From NCBI GenBank assembly GCA_013339895.1, contig JABACO010000002.1, positions 15,924,713 through 15,988,712 on the forward strand: 64,000 bases of DNA, read 5' to 3'. Source of the DNA: Ephydatia muelleri (lineage: Eukaryota; Porifera; Demospongiae; Spongillida; Spongillidae). The translations under genes and the position numbers were made by a program. The notes beneath the pieces were generated by a model. That model worked only from the letters and a program-made list of their open reading frames with translations. It searched no databases and had not been told where the DNA came from. This document shows positions 1 to 11,130 of this stretch, in pieces; positions within the stretch are counted from its first letter, which is position 1; every line of letters begins with the position of its first letter.

Positions 1-1254
1 TCTGGGGAGAGGATAGGCATCCTTTCTTGTTACAGCATTTACTTTTCTATAGTCCACACAGAAACGCAAGCTACCATCCTTTTTCTTGGCCAGCACAACA
101 GGGGACGACCATGAGCTATCAGAAGGCTCAATAACACAGTTGTCAAGCATTTCTCTCAGCAAACGGCGCACTTCTTCTCGGCGTGCCTGGGGAACACGTC
201 GGGGAAGCTGATGGATTGGGGAAGCATTTTCTATGTTAATATGGTGGCGCAATACTGACGTTCGCCCCAATTCGTTACTTCTGAAACAGAACACATCTGC
301 ATATTCTTGTAACAACACGTACAACTGTTCTTTCTCCTTAGTCCCGAGACAATCACCCACCTTGTTCACCATCTCCCACAGGCGCTGGTTCGTAGTTGAA
401 GATTCTCTGCTTGTTGTGACTGAGACATTGAGTATAGAACCCTGTTCAATATGATCCATTTTAGCCAGTTCGGTTCCTTTCTTCAGCTCAATGCTGCACT
501 CTCGAGGATTAAGAATACGAATAGGAACCAGTCCATCTGACGGACATGTAATAGCTCTGGCAACTATCACCCCATGACTCAGCTTAGAGTCATTTTCTAC
601 CATCCAAACACCGCCCAATGCCCTAACCGTATTGTCTACCGGTGTGACCATCAACTCCATTTCACACTCAGGAGGTACAAGTATTCTTTCTGTTGTCACC
701 AGTCCTATCGACCTGACTGTGGATGACATTTCTTCCATTGCTTTTGGAGATAGGAGTTCTACGGACACATCTGCTGATTTGAAGCTAATAGTGTTATTAG
801 AGCAGTCAATAACACACTTATGTGCCCTAATGAAATCTAATCCAACAATTGCTTCTACCCAAAGGTCACTTGCTATGACAAAGGATCCATTGAACTGAGT
901 ACCACCAATGCACAAGGGCGCATGTATACATCCTCTAACAGACAATGGAGTGCCATTAACCCCCACTAGTTTTTCACCCAACCATGGCTGCATAACAATA
1001 GGGACCCTTGTGTTCTCTATCTCTCTCCATATTTTGCTACTCAATAATGACACTGCTGCACCTGTATCTACTAGAAATTTTATAGGGGTGGAAGCAATCG
1101 TTCCTTGTACACAAACCCTCAACATACCACTGGGTACTGACAAAGTGGGAACTGCTATTTGTGCTTCACTGTCCTGGGCCTTCAGTGCTCCTCCCCCGCA
1201 TGGCTGGCCCTTACCATGGAGGGTTTGAAGTTTTCCTGCTGCTTTGAATTCTTG
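1..1254 (-). CDS. pol: Pol polyprotein of Gypsy element 1 (protease and start of reverse transcriptase), cut by window edge
   Basis: I checked this frame codon by codon and it is open from 1254 to the left edge. It overlaps gag by 73 nt in the -1 frame and has no ATG needed if frameshifting is used. An aspartic protease active site (VDTGAAVSLLS) lies near 1036-1071. Downstream is a linker, then the start of reverse transcriptase (KKDGSLRFCVDYRKVNAV) at about 20-95. RT catalytic motifs, RNase H and integrase lie beyond the edge. With gag, LTR and primer-binding site this looks like an intact element half. Confidence 0.9.
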
Positions 1255-2075
1255 CTACTCCAACACCTACGTGCAATGTGTCCTCTCTTTCCACAGTTCC
1301 AACATATCGGCCCCCTTTTTCCAGCATCCTTTGCTCTGTCGGTATCTTGCTTTTCCTGTGAAGATGGATTAGATTTACTCACCACCATGACCTCCAGCTT
1401 GTCTAGCCTCTCATTCAAGAGCTGTAAAGCTTTGGATAGTGGTTCGGACTCGTCCGCTGATGTAGCAGCCGCTACAACAGGTGTAGGGGTAGTGGTAATC
1501 TTCAGGTATGACTCCAGTTCAATAGTCATTCTAGCTGCCACGTCCAAGGTCTCAGGGCACTTTTGACGTACGCCAAACGCAACCTGTGGGTTTTCAATGT
1601 TGGAGAGAAACTGACCTAAGGCGAGGCGTTCGCGCGCCTTTTCTTCTAGGTCACTGTACGCCTTATCAGCCAATGTCCTCAATACATCGCCATAGGTAGC
1701 CCAATCCTCGTCTCGCCGTCTAGTTCGAGTTGTCAATTCTGCCCGATACAGCTCTTTTTTGCTGTCCGGTTCAAAACGCTGCTTGAATGCTTTAGTACAC
1801 TCCTCATTAGTTTGTACACTAGCTGGAAACTTACGGAAAGCCATTCGAGCTTGACCAGTAATTCTGACCTTAAGCCACTTCATTTTCTCCTCGGCGCTCT
1901 CCCATTTGTTTATAGCCGCCACGCTTTCAAAATGTTCGAGCCACTCCGTCCAACTCTGTGGTTCTCCACCGAAAACCTCCGGTAACAGCAAGGGCTTCGC
2001 ATTAGCCATCTCCTCTAGCTGCCGACTACGCCAGTGTAATGATTGGCCAAAAGTAATGACAATCACAGCCATCAA
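1182..2075 (-). CDS. gag: Gag polyprotein of Gypsy element 1
   Basis: Open frame of 297 codons. The second ATG at 2009 (protein starting MANAKPLLLPEVF) is the more likely start because the first 22 codons overlap the primer-binding site and LTR. A retrotransposon-Gag core follows (WTEWLEHFESVAA, then an FKQRF region), then a CCHC zinc knuckle (CWNCGKRGHIARRC) near the C-terminus that would bind genomic RNA. It forms the capsid-nucleocapsid of the element. The stop lies within the upstream part of pol, which is read in the -1 frame, an arrangement used for ribosomal frameshifting. No internal stops are present, so the copy may be young. Confidence 0.9.
   Translation of the reverse strand: MMAVIVITFGQSLHWRSRQLEEMANAKPLLLPEVFGGEPQSWTEWLEHFESVAAINKWESAEEKMKWLKVRITGQARMAFRKFPASVQTNEECTKAFKQRFEPDSKKELYRAELTTRTRRRDEDWATYGDVLRTLADKAYSDLEEKARERLALGQFLSNIENPQVAFGVRQKCPETLDVAARMTIELESYLKITTTPTPVVAAATSADESEPLSKALQLLNERLDKLEVMVVSKSNPSSQEKQDTDRAKDAGKRGPICWNCGKRGHIARRCWSSKNSKQQENFKPSMVRASHAGEEH
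2019..2033 (-). other. Primer-binding site of Gypsy element 1
   Basis: The minus strand reads TGGCGTAGTCGGCAG directly after the LTR end. A TGG start matches the CCA 3' end of a tRNA primer, and the site sits between LTR and gag as in Ty3/Gypsy elements. The priming tRNA was not identified. Confidence 0.6.
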
Positions 2076-2237
2076 TACAGCATTACAAAAATATATATAT
2101 ACGATCAGTCATTCCATGCACTTGTACTTTTGTGCGCAAGCGCACAATTCAACTCATTACACACGTGTACGCATCAGTTTAGGTTGGTGTAGATCTGATT
2201 GGTCCTCTCCCAAAAACTGAGCGAGGCAACTGCTACA
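2035..2237 (-). repeat. Putative 5' LTR of Ty3/Gypsy element 1
   Basis: On the minus strand this stretch begins TGTAGC and ends CATTACA, the TG...CA ends expected of an LTR. It is followed after one base by a primer-binding-like sequence and then gag. A TATATATAT run lies inside it and could be the promoter. The partner LTR is beyond the left edge, so the 203-bp boundaries are inferred from terminal dinucleotides and position only. Confidence 0.6.
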
Positions 2238-2248
2238 TCGGATACAGG

Positions 2249-2586
2249 CTATCGTGGAAGTTCAATAACATTAAAGGATGACCCTTTTCCTGCTGGAGCT
2301 AGAACACAACGACCTGCAAATCTCCATGGACTAGTAATTCTATCCTGTTCATAAAATTTATTATTAACCATATGAAGCCCACTTAATGTATCTAGCTCAT
2401 ATGATTTAAAAGACATCCATTTGACATATGAAAATATGCATTCCCGTATTTCTTCTTGCTGACCATCATGTCGCAATGTGATGCAGATTCTGAAGAAAAC
2501 TGAATGCAACCATAGTATGGATGTAGTTCATTATTTTCTTTCAGTACAAACATAGCTTCAGTGGAGTTGAACTCTGATGAGTACAT
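2249..2586 (-). pseudogene. Possible transposon-derived coding fragment
   Basis: Two overlapping minus frames join into protein-like sequence ending ITSPWRFAGRCVLAPAGKG. It resembles the C-terminal part of the long protein paired with tnp2 transposases, but I recognise it only weakly. It lies directly beside the tnp2 relic on the other strand. It could equally be chance sequence. Confidence 0.22.
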
Positions 2587-2593
2587 ATGATCA

Positions 2594-4292
2594 TTGACGA
2601 CACAACGTCATGAAACATTTTGCAAACTCCTGAGTGCTCCCAGAGATATATCTGATCCAGCTACTAATGAAATGCAAGATGTTATTGATGGGCAAATGTG
2701 GAAAGATTTTTTAATGGATCCTCTAGAACCAACATCTTCATTGCTGTGTGACAATAACAACATTGGACTACTTTTAAAAGTGGGCCCTTTAAACGCTCTG
2801 AGTATAAGTTTTCTGCCATCATGGCTGTTCTTAACTTGCCAAGAAGCGAGCGCTTCAAGAGCAAGTGGACGATGAATTGGGATACCTGGCCCTACAGAAC
2901 CAAAAGGCAATATCAACATTTTTCTGAAACCAATAGTGGATAATTTGATATCACTGTGGAACTGTGTTCCACTGCATCCAGCAGGAACTGTTATTAGAAC
3001 TGCACTTTTTGGGGTGTCTTGTGATATGCCAGCATTGAGGAAGGTTTCTCAATTCTTGTCATATGGCTGATCTTGGGTGCTCCCGTTATACATTTATGGC
3101 TGAACCCTTCAAATAGAGGTGCTTGTGGTAAAATGAGCTCAATAATAGGTCTGAAGCGTCAGGCAGGACAATGGAACAAGTTTGAATTTAAGCCAAAGAG
3201 TATTAAGTGCTCGTTCAAAGGCAGAAGCCCAAGCCATTCAAAAGAAAAATGGTGTTCGATACACTGAATTAGAGTATTTTGACATCATTCGAATGATGAT
3301 AACTGATCCCATGCATACATACATTTCTTTTGGGAATCGTACATAATGAAGTCAAATTGTGCCTTTCAAGTATGTCTGCAAATAATGCCACTGAATTTCA
3401 AAGTCGCATTAAAAGAATGAGAATTTCATATGATCTTGGAAGGCAGCCAACAAATATATTCAAAAAAATCAGATGGACTGTCAGAACAAACAGCGCAACA
3501 GTGGAAGTGCTTGGCTTGCATCTATGCTCGACCATGCTTCACTGGATTGATATCAGACATACCAATCAATGCTCTTACTGTGTCAAATTGTTGAGCTTAT
3601 TTCACAACCTGTCATTACTAATGAAGACATTGCAACATTGTATAAATTGCTCCATGACCATCATAAGTGCTTCAAAGCTGCACATGGAAAATGGGAGGTG
3701 TCAATCAATTATCATATGGCATTACACATTCCAGATGTAATAGCAGACTATGGACCTCCTCATGGTCATTGATTGGTGTTTTGGATATGAACGCTTGAAT
3801 GGATTTCTTGCTGGAATTCCCAACAGCAAAGTAAATATTGAGCCACAAATTATGAATGCAATGTTGTTACAATTTTCTTATGCTAGCTCTACTCAACCTG
3901 TAATTCCATCATCATCAGATGTTCCTAAGAACTTGAAATGTGTTACTGCGATAGAAACTCTGGATGCCTTTCACATAAGGCACTTAAACTCAATACTTTT
4001 AGAGCCCCTGGATTCGCGCTTTGCATTTCAGCGTAAGATTGATCAAGGCAATGTTGCAGATTGGCCCATAGAGTTGCTACATCCCAGCAAATGCAACTTG
4101 AAGATTGACACAGTGTTTTATGAAGAACTCGTAGAGTTTTGTAAGAATACATACATGTATGTCACAGAAGTACATATACACACCAGGATGGACAAATTTG
4201 CATCGAACATGTTTCAGCCATTGAGATGGAGGTACAAAATGGAAACGTTTTATGGGGGATCCATTTATCTTTTGAAAAAGCCATGTGCTTAA
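2594..4292 (+). pseudogene. CACTA/EnSpm (tnp2-type) transposase relic
   Basis: The pieces lie in order but in several frames. They are: a segment MQDVIDGQMWKDFL; VLNLPRSERFKSKW near 2825 (the conserved 'LNLPR..RF' block of tnp2 transposases); a glycine-proline block IPGPTEPKGNIN; DPMHTYISFGNRT near 3307 (family motif DPMHNLFLGT); SYDLGRQP; an ALHIPD..ADYGPPHGH segment; and WCFGYERLNGFLAGIPNS with IEPQIMNA near 3776-3860. These are family hallmarks of Tnp2 (DUF4218-associated) proteins. Stops and frameshifts between blocks show it is dead. Some breaks could be former introns, since these transposases are often spliced. No CACTA termini were found. Confidence 0.75.
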
Positions 4293-4579
4293 AATAGCCT
4301 AGTTCACAACCACACCTTTTACCAAAAATGAGATTGGAGCATGATTAAGTTCATTTGGTTTATATAGCTGGTTACACGAACACACAATGAAAATTGTCTT
4401 TTCCAGTTACTTGATCGGACAACCTTGTATACATTATGAAGGGTTGTGGGAAACATATTGCACAGTGGATGAGCAATGTGGTACAATAGGATTGATATAA
4501 GCCCACATATTGACACAAGGGCTGCTTTTGTAAGCTTAAACTTGAAGTAAATGCGAAATAGGACCATACAAATCCAAAT

Positions 4580-5000
4580 CTATATATTATTGAATGATGT
4601 TGTTAAATGTGGGGGGGTTTCATCATGCTCATTCTCCACATGCACATCATTTTCTGATACACTATCTTCCATGTGAGCAGTCATTTCATGCTCCACCATT
4701 TCACCTGTCATCTCAATCATTGTTTCATCTATTGCTGTCTGAGTTGTCATTTCATCATCAAGTGTAAGTATCTCCTCATTCTCAGATGACAGCACATCAT
4801 CGGTAGAGGTATCCAATGTCGTTGCTATTTCATCCTCAGATGATAATGCCTCATTGTCAGTGGACTGATGTTCTAAAAGAGGAGACAAAGATTATTGTAA
4901 TTGAATAATTTAATATACACACCTGATAGTTCGTTATCACAATTATTCATCACCGAGAATTCTTCCAAGTTACTAATACCAATGCGTATAGCATCATCAT
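4580..5000 (-). CDS. 3' end of a spliced gene with an acidic tail (exons 4923-5000 and 4580-4872)
   Basis: Two minus-strand exons are joined by a 50-nt intron (4873-4922) with GTGTGT donor and a pyrimidine-rich TTTTAG acceptor. The reading frame is preserved across the join, and another acceptor (TTTGTTTGTAG) precedes the upstream exon. The joined tail of about 120 residues is rich in Asp, Glu, Ser, Thr and Met (for example SSEDEIATTLD) and ends at a stop at 4580. No domain is recognised. It may be a host gene or the second gene of the CACTA element next door. Upstream exons were not found. Confidence 0.5.
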
Positions 5001-5499
5001 CTACAAACAAACACCCCACATAAGTGCTTAAAAAGATTAAGTGTAATTATTGTATTATATTATTTTTAAACTAATGGCTTGCTAATATTGCACCACAAGT
5101 GCAAACATTATCATGTTCCTGACCCTTAAACAACATTATCTGGCACTGATTACTTTTGAATAGCATACATGATCATGAATGGCACTTCACGCCTCCTAAT
5201 AATGTATACAAGGTTGATTACATGTAGGTACATGTACATGTACTTATACAGCTGCCGCAAACAAAACCCACAGGCCACACACAAACCCCACCGGCAACTG
5301 AAGCTTCTCTTGTGCTAAAAGATACTCCTAGGCGTTCTATTAAGCGTAGACCTGCTTGTGCGTTGACCCCGAAAATTGAGCGGTGTCTTCGAACGGTAGA
5401 GTAACAATACAATAATGTCCCCTTGCAATTTGCACAATCACTTAAGCTTGCTCTTTCACCGTCGCTGAGGTTAGACATATGGATGCGTACGCATAAATT

Positions 5500-5715
5500 G
5501 ATAAACAAATCACTTGGTGATTTTTGTGGATTTTACAATGTATATTACAATTGATTCGTAATAAAATCAATTGATAAATATTCTGCGTGATTTCTGCGTG
5601 ATTGTCCAGTAGATTTTTCATTGATTTAACTGTGAAATCAATCATTGATTTAGCGCGTGATTCCCGCGAGAACAAATCAATTCATAAATCAAAGCTTGAT
5701 TCACCGCTTTTTTTC
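5500..5715. repeat. Cluster of inverted AATCA/TGATT words (MITE-like)
   Basis: The stretch is packed with AATCA and its complement TGATT in alternating orientation, interspersed with GCGTGATT variants, giving many overlapping small palindromes. The same word usage makes up the MITE inserted in Gypsy element 2 (19874-20034), so the two may be one family. No clear termini were seen here. Confidence 0.4.
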
Positions 5716-5802
5716 TCTTGGCTCGATTGTACCATTATTGCTTGCAACCCGTGTTCCATTCTTCCAATCCACAATAAATCTTCATAACGTCTTTCTTCCG
5801 CC

Positions 5803-5899
5803 CATTTCTCCCTTAAATTACGCTAACCGTTCGCGACTGTTTTTGTCTCACTCAGGCAATGCATTTCTCCCTTAAACTATGCTAGCCGTTCGCGACTGT
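5803..5899. repeat. Direct duplication of a 38-bp unit
   Basis: A 38-bp unit starting CATTTCTCCCTTAAA and ending TTCGCGACTGT occurs at 5803-5840 and again at 5862-5899 with four differences, separated by 21 bp. No gene was found in 5001-6370 otherwise. It is AT-rich non-coding DNA. Confidence 0.75.
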
Positions 5900-6369
5900 G
5901 GCTGTATTCAAAACGGCGCGCGTAAGGCTATTTGCTACGGACCCGCTACATCCTCTAGTCGTGTAATAAAGCTTTCCTGTTTGCCATCATCTTGCTAAAA
6001 TCATCGCCTCATATCGGCCACGCCCACTCAGCTACGATGCATGATTTCAGTCTCCACAACTTTCAGCTCACACATAGTACATGAACTCATGCTGGCTCAC
6101 ACTTGTGCACACACTTGCAATTGTTACGTACATGGCCTTGTACACTATCGATATACACGGAATAATTTACTTAGCAATTCTGCTATGCAAAGTCTAAGTT
6201 GATTAGCTACTCAGTTCAGTTGCATAGCAATTTTTCTCTTCACTGAGATGTGCGATAAATAATGATTCATCATTAATGTGCAGCACTGATTAAAGACTAC
6301 ATGTAGCATAACAATTCACAAAGATTATAGAAATAAATTATAGCTGGAGCAGATGGTATCTTGCCTTGA

Positions 6370-8184
6370 ACTAAAGATTCGGATTCTGTCTCGTCATGTG
6401 TCCCCTTGCGTGGACCATAGGGGAGGACATCAAGTCGTCGTGGCCGTGCAATGTCAGAGCTGAAGTCACTGACAGTGGGACCATCAACACTGATTCACAT
6501 CAGGTTGTCCAAATGCTCTCTCAGCCGAGATCTCCAGTCCGTCTTGATTCGGCACATTGAACTGAAACCCTGCTCCACTTTGGCATTGCTCACCGGAAGC
6601 AAGAGGAGGATTTCAATGAGAGATGCTAGATTGGGGAACTGCTTACGATGACATCTGAGTAGCAGAGCCCAGATATTGGTGCCCTTGATCTGCTTTGCAC
6701 CGGCTCAGTATGTCTTGGAAGGCCCTCCAGTCATCAATGATACTGGCCATGGCAATGTCATGCTTGAGGAGTGGCTTGAAATGCTCAATCACACGAGAAA
6801 TCTCTTTGGCGCCAAAGGAGTCACTGGAGTCGTCACTGGGCCATGCAGAAACATCCAGTATTTTGACACCTTTCATCACACTGGATGACTGGAGATCATC
6901 AAACCGATTCTCGAGGCAGGATGAGATTGCATCAACGTATGCTGACCAGCTGTTGTTGAATGTGTCAAGGACATTCTGATGAACAGCAGTGAGCATGACA
7001 CCACGGAACTCTGCTCTATCCTGCTCACAATCCACTGACATGATAAACTTTGCAAGATCTGATGTTGGATCCAATGTGTCACCTTTCAGGTGTTCCAATG
7101 ATGACAGATCGTGAGCTTGGCAAAACAGAATGACAGGTCCACAGAGTCAGCTTGGAGTGAACACGAGAAGCTGGCTAGCAGATTGAGGAGGCACTCGTAG
7201 CATAGGGTATGCAGCACAAAGTTGAATTATGTCAGTTTCTTGACGTAGCCACCGAATCGGACCTTGTCAACAGGCTTCAAGTTGAATTTGTCACAAGACA
7301 TGGACTTCAGGTGTGCCACGATGACTGGGTAGCCAAGCAGAAGGGTACTCAGTGCATGTGATTTGTGCTGGAGCCACCTTGTTCCATTGACTGCCTTGTC
7401 AGGTTTGCGAATACTTTCCATCATCACCTCGGCTAACGTCTGAAGCAATCTCTTAGGACTCTTCTCATATGTATAATGAAGGTTGAGGAGCATCGTTGAG
7501 AGTTCATCCTGGAAGGAAGTATAGAGCATGCATCCCTGGCATGCAATTCAAGCCGATGATTCATGCAATGAACTGCTACAAGCCAAGGTATGTCTTCTTC
7601 CTTCAGTAGGGTCGAGAGACCATGACTAACACCCAAGTTGACAGCTGCACCGTCGACGCAAATGCTAATCAACCGGTTCCTCAGGTCCAGTTTGGTACAT
7701 CTTTCCATAGTAGTGTCTGGATTCCAATGGATGTGGCATCAGAAACATTGGCCAAACAGAAAAATTTGCACTTCGGATGTCCATCAGAATTGATGAAACT
7801 CACATAAATCATTTCCTTCTCCTGAACGCTGCTATCCGTGGAGCCATCCAGTGAGACAGTCACGAAGCGAGAAGCACAGATTTCATCAAGTGTATCGTCC
7901 TGCAAGCAATCTCCGATGATGTTGGTGAACTCCTATAGCACTTGTGCTCCGTTCCATACGTACATGTACTGCCAAGTGACACTCCATGTCGCTTCTCCAA
8001 TTCTACTATTGCAGGATATTTGGTAAAGGGCATTTCCTCCTTGGCCAACATGCCACGTATTGTACATGAGATTAGGAAAAGGGTGTACTGCAAATGCTGA
8101 GCTCCTGACAATGGCAAACCAATGATCCGTTGCTGTGCTTGTAGTCAGTGCTTCCATCCAGAATGCATTGGAGTCGGAACACAA
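6370..8184 (-). pseudogene. hAT-superfamily transposase relic (ZNF862-like)
   Basis: Minus-strand pieces in N-to-C order and changing frames. They include VSLDGSTDSSVQEKEMIYV (near 7800-7860, the RNase H-like core start typical of ZNF862/hAT proteins), ICVDGAAVNLGVSHGLSTLL followed by a VHCMNHRLELHARDA block (7550-7660), and an NGTRWLQHKSHAL block near 7370-7400. Then come an ERF-rich helical section and the C-terminal hAT dimerisation block LIEILLLLPVSNAKVEQGF near 6560-6620. The order and motifs are those of hAT transposases. Frameshifts and stops show the copy is inactive. No terminal inverted repeats or 8-bp duplication could be assigned. Confidence 0.8.
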
Positions 8185-8554
8185 ATTGACAAGTGGAAGT
8201 GTCCCACTTGCACTGAAGCACTTTGATTCAATGATTATTCTTGTTTAATGTAGTTGATTCATGTCAGTATTCACAATTTTTGGTGATCAGTGTACATGCA
8301 GCTCTTTGATTAACTTAGTTCACTTACTAACGTAATCTCTATGTACTCTGGTTGAGTTTTACACAACACCAGTTTTTAACATAGACGTATACTTTAAAAG
8401 TCCACTATTAGGTATCTATAATTAATTATAAGCTAAGGGTTGGGAGTCCCAAGTAAAACATGTGTAGGAGAAAGCCATAGTACTTTGAGACTAACAGCAG
8501 ACATGTACCGAGGTGGCTTGAAATACTACGCAGGCAATCTACAGATTGCTCAGA

Positions 8555-8720
8555 TTCTATAGCTGCACGATCAATCGATTGCGCAAACTCAGCAGTGCTC
8601 CATTGGTCGATCGCGCAATTCCTAAGGTTGCGCGATGTATCGATAGGTGCGCAATCAGTGGATCCATCGATGGCGCAGCGCAATCGATGGATCGTGCAAA
8701 TCCATCGATCGCGCGTAACG
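8555..8720. repeat. Cluster of ATCGAT/GCGC palindromic words
   Basis: About 165 bp built from repeated self-complementary words (ATCGAT, TGCGCAA, GATCGCGC, GGATCCATCGATGG). Many can pair with each other in either orientation. It is CG-rich inside AT-rich flanks. The remaining sequence from 8184 to 9640 holds no recognisable gene. Confidence 0.5.
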
Positions 8721-9639
8721 TAAACATCATGCTCATGCATACAACACATATCACACAAGCCATAATTGTTCTTGACCTCATCCAACAACCCAAATACAAA
8801 CAAGACTTTGAGGGGCTTTTAATTATATAGTTAGCTTACAAGTAGCTAGTGCACATGTGTCCGAAAGCAATGTAAAATCTTTTGTATAAGTAAATCTGAA
8901 ATGCATGGCATCAGGGGTACTGTGTTCACAGTACCCTTCAAAGATAATACAAATTGCATGCAGAGAAAGGAATTGAAGGCTAAACTAATCATTACACAAA
9001 GAGAGTGGATGTTTCTTCACATGTGGCATGCAGATTTCATCCATTGTTCCCAAGCCTCTGATGGCTATTATATAACGGACATGCTGCCATTTTGTATCAG
9101 TTAAGAAGAAGCGGACCAATAATTCTTGATGTCCAATTCCCTGTACCACTACTCCAATGAATTTTCTATGCTGTACATTGTGTAATACACCCCAAACTAA
9201 TAATAGATGATCTATTTGAATGCAGGATTTTGCACATAGCCACTATTGTATAGGTGATGAGATACAGCTTTTTTTTTTTTCTTTCGTAAACATGTGCATG
9301 TGTTACCACATGTCACTCGGGGTCATTCCATGGGTGATGAGCAAGAGTTGTAACCCACCTCTTCCAATTTCGCTCCAACTTCTCATATATGTTACTATTG
9401 TTGTGACCCGTTTAAGAAACATCTGCCCTGCACCTTCGAGTTGCGTGGACCAGCAAAAGTTATAAGAGAACATCAATCGTTATCCAGACGATAGGGAGAC
9501 TTCATGCTAAGGAGTCCTGTCGCTATTGACTTGTTTAGTTCGTTAATTTGTATCCCATCCATGACGGAGATACCTCTGTAGTTAATGCACATATTCCCGC
9601 TCAAAAATTCCCCCCAAAACATGTCATTTCAAAACTGAA

Positions 9640-9920
9640 GCGTGAAGAAATGCTGATGTGCAATAGAAATAGATCATGCTTGATCGGGGTTCATTTACGA
9701 AACCAAAAGAGCTGACTCCGAAACCTAACACAGATACCACTGAAATTGTAAAGAAGCGGCTAGCGAGAAAACATCGTTACGAAGAAACCAAGCGAGCTGC
9801 CAAGCTAGCTATAAGAACCTAGAAACCATGAGCGCAAATGTTACCAAGAAGTTGAAAGAACATCCTGAAACTATAAGTGCGCAAGTGGCACCACGACAAA
9901 CGTTAAGAAGCAGCATGCAG
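9640..9920 (+). pseudogene. Possible degraded coding fragment, basic
   Basis: Two frames together give lysine- and alanine-rich protein-like text (KKRLARKHRYEETKRAAKLA, then a YKNLETMSANVTKKLKEH stretch). This repetitive basic style is seen in some transposon-encoded proteins. Stops interrupt it and no family is certain. Confidence 0.25.
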
Positions 9921-10178
9921 TGAGGTTTGTAAAATACCTCCTCCTCGTCACACCAGTGAAAGATTATGTGTCAGCAGGTGCAGTGAATTACATACCTGGA
10001 CCATGACATCACAATGGACCCAAACACATGCATAGAAACGTATGCACTGTAGCACAAACACCACCATACAGGTATTTCATCTCATGCACATGCATTGCAC
10101 ATTTCAAGACCACAAAAGGTGCAGTGATAAGTAAAATTGACTCACTAGGTAATTTGTTTGCATCTTTGTCACATGCAC

Positions 10179-10996
10179 CTTTGCATCGACTTGATCTTTG
10201 TCCTCATAGTCTGCTTCCACTTCTGAATGACCTTCATTAGTATCTATGAAGAAGAAAGTAATATTTGAGCTGATGAGGTTACCAACATACACAAGCATCA
10301 AACAGACTGCCTCTCCACATTCATTGAATACTTTAATGTACCAGTAGTGTATACTTTAATGTACCAGTAGTGAATACTTTAATGTACCAGTAGTGTATAC
10401 ATTAATGTACCAGTAGTGTATACAGATACACAAGAATCATTTTGTTCATTGATAGATAGGACAACTGAATAATTGACTAAGGATCTGAACCAAATGCACT
10501 CTTCATGCACTGCACATGTCCTAAATATTCTGCCAATTATTCACCATGGGATGAGATGGAGGCAGCTGAGATTCACCAGACTGCTGCAGTTGTGATGGTT
10601 GAACACCTTCATCTGATTAGAATATCCATGTGTCAAGATGCAATACAAAACATGTAGGATAGGGTTTTGCACATAACAAGGGCTCTCTGTGTGCAACAAA
10701 CAATTGTTGTTAGCGATCACTCCATTGTGAGACGGCCAGCATCATCCCACTATACAACATATACACTTCGCTTGATAACTACCTTTCCCCACCTCTCACC
10801 ATTCCCTGTCACTAGCTCGATCACCTTTTCAGCAGTATATGTGAAATCCAATTCCTTCAATACCTCCACAAGGCGCGCATAGGTGACCTTGGCCCCATTC
10901 CGTTGCCACCATGTTATCAACATCTTCCCTCTCCTGTTAGCTTCCTCTGAGTCATTACGTTTAATATCAGTGACACTGTCCCGGCTGATACGGTCC
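10179..10996 (-). CDS. Partial gene with a Death-fold-like domain
   Basis: The main exon (about 10996-10783, donor GTAGTT) encodes about 70 residues. These include EEANRRGKMLITWWQRNG and VTYARLVEVLKELDF, followed by YTAEKVIELVTG, the helix spacing and W/L pattern of Death domains. Such a domain would mediate homotypic protein contacts in signalling. Two possible downstream exons follow on the minus strand. One is 10612-10545 (frame starting DEGVQPSQLQQ, acceptor TTCTAATCAG) and the other is 10243-10179 (acceptor TTCTTCATAG, donor GTGCAT). Their phase fit to the first exon is not clean, so the linkage is tentative. The rest of the gene was not found. Confidence 0.45.
10328..10424. repeat. 23-bp tandem repeat, about 4 copies
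   Basis: The unit ATACTTTAATGTACCAGTAG plus TGT repeats four times with single-base variants. It sits between the tentative exons at 10243 and 10545. Confidence 0.9.
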
Positions 10997-11130
10997 TATC
11001 CTGAATGGTCCTAGGACCGTTTCAGGCAGCCTTTTTGGTCCGGCGGACTAAAAACAGGCTATGCCTGATTTGGTCCTAGGACGGTTTCAGGCTGCCCAAT
11101 TTAGTCCTACACTGCTCGTTTTGGTCCTGT
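10985..11130. repeat. Short direct repeats around TGGTCCTAGGAC
   Basis: TGGTCCTAGGAC followed by GTTTCAGGC occurs twice (near 11008 and 11080), with further TTTGGTCC/TTAGTCC variants. The core TCCTAGGA is itself palindromic. Its origin is unknown. Confidence 0.5.
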
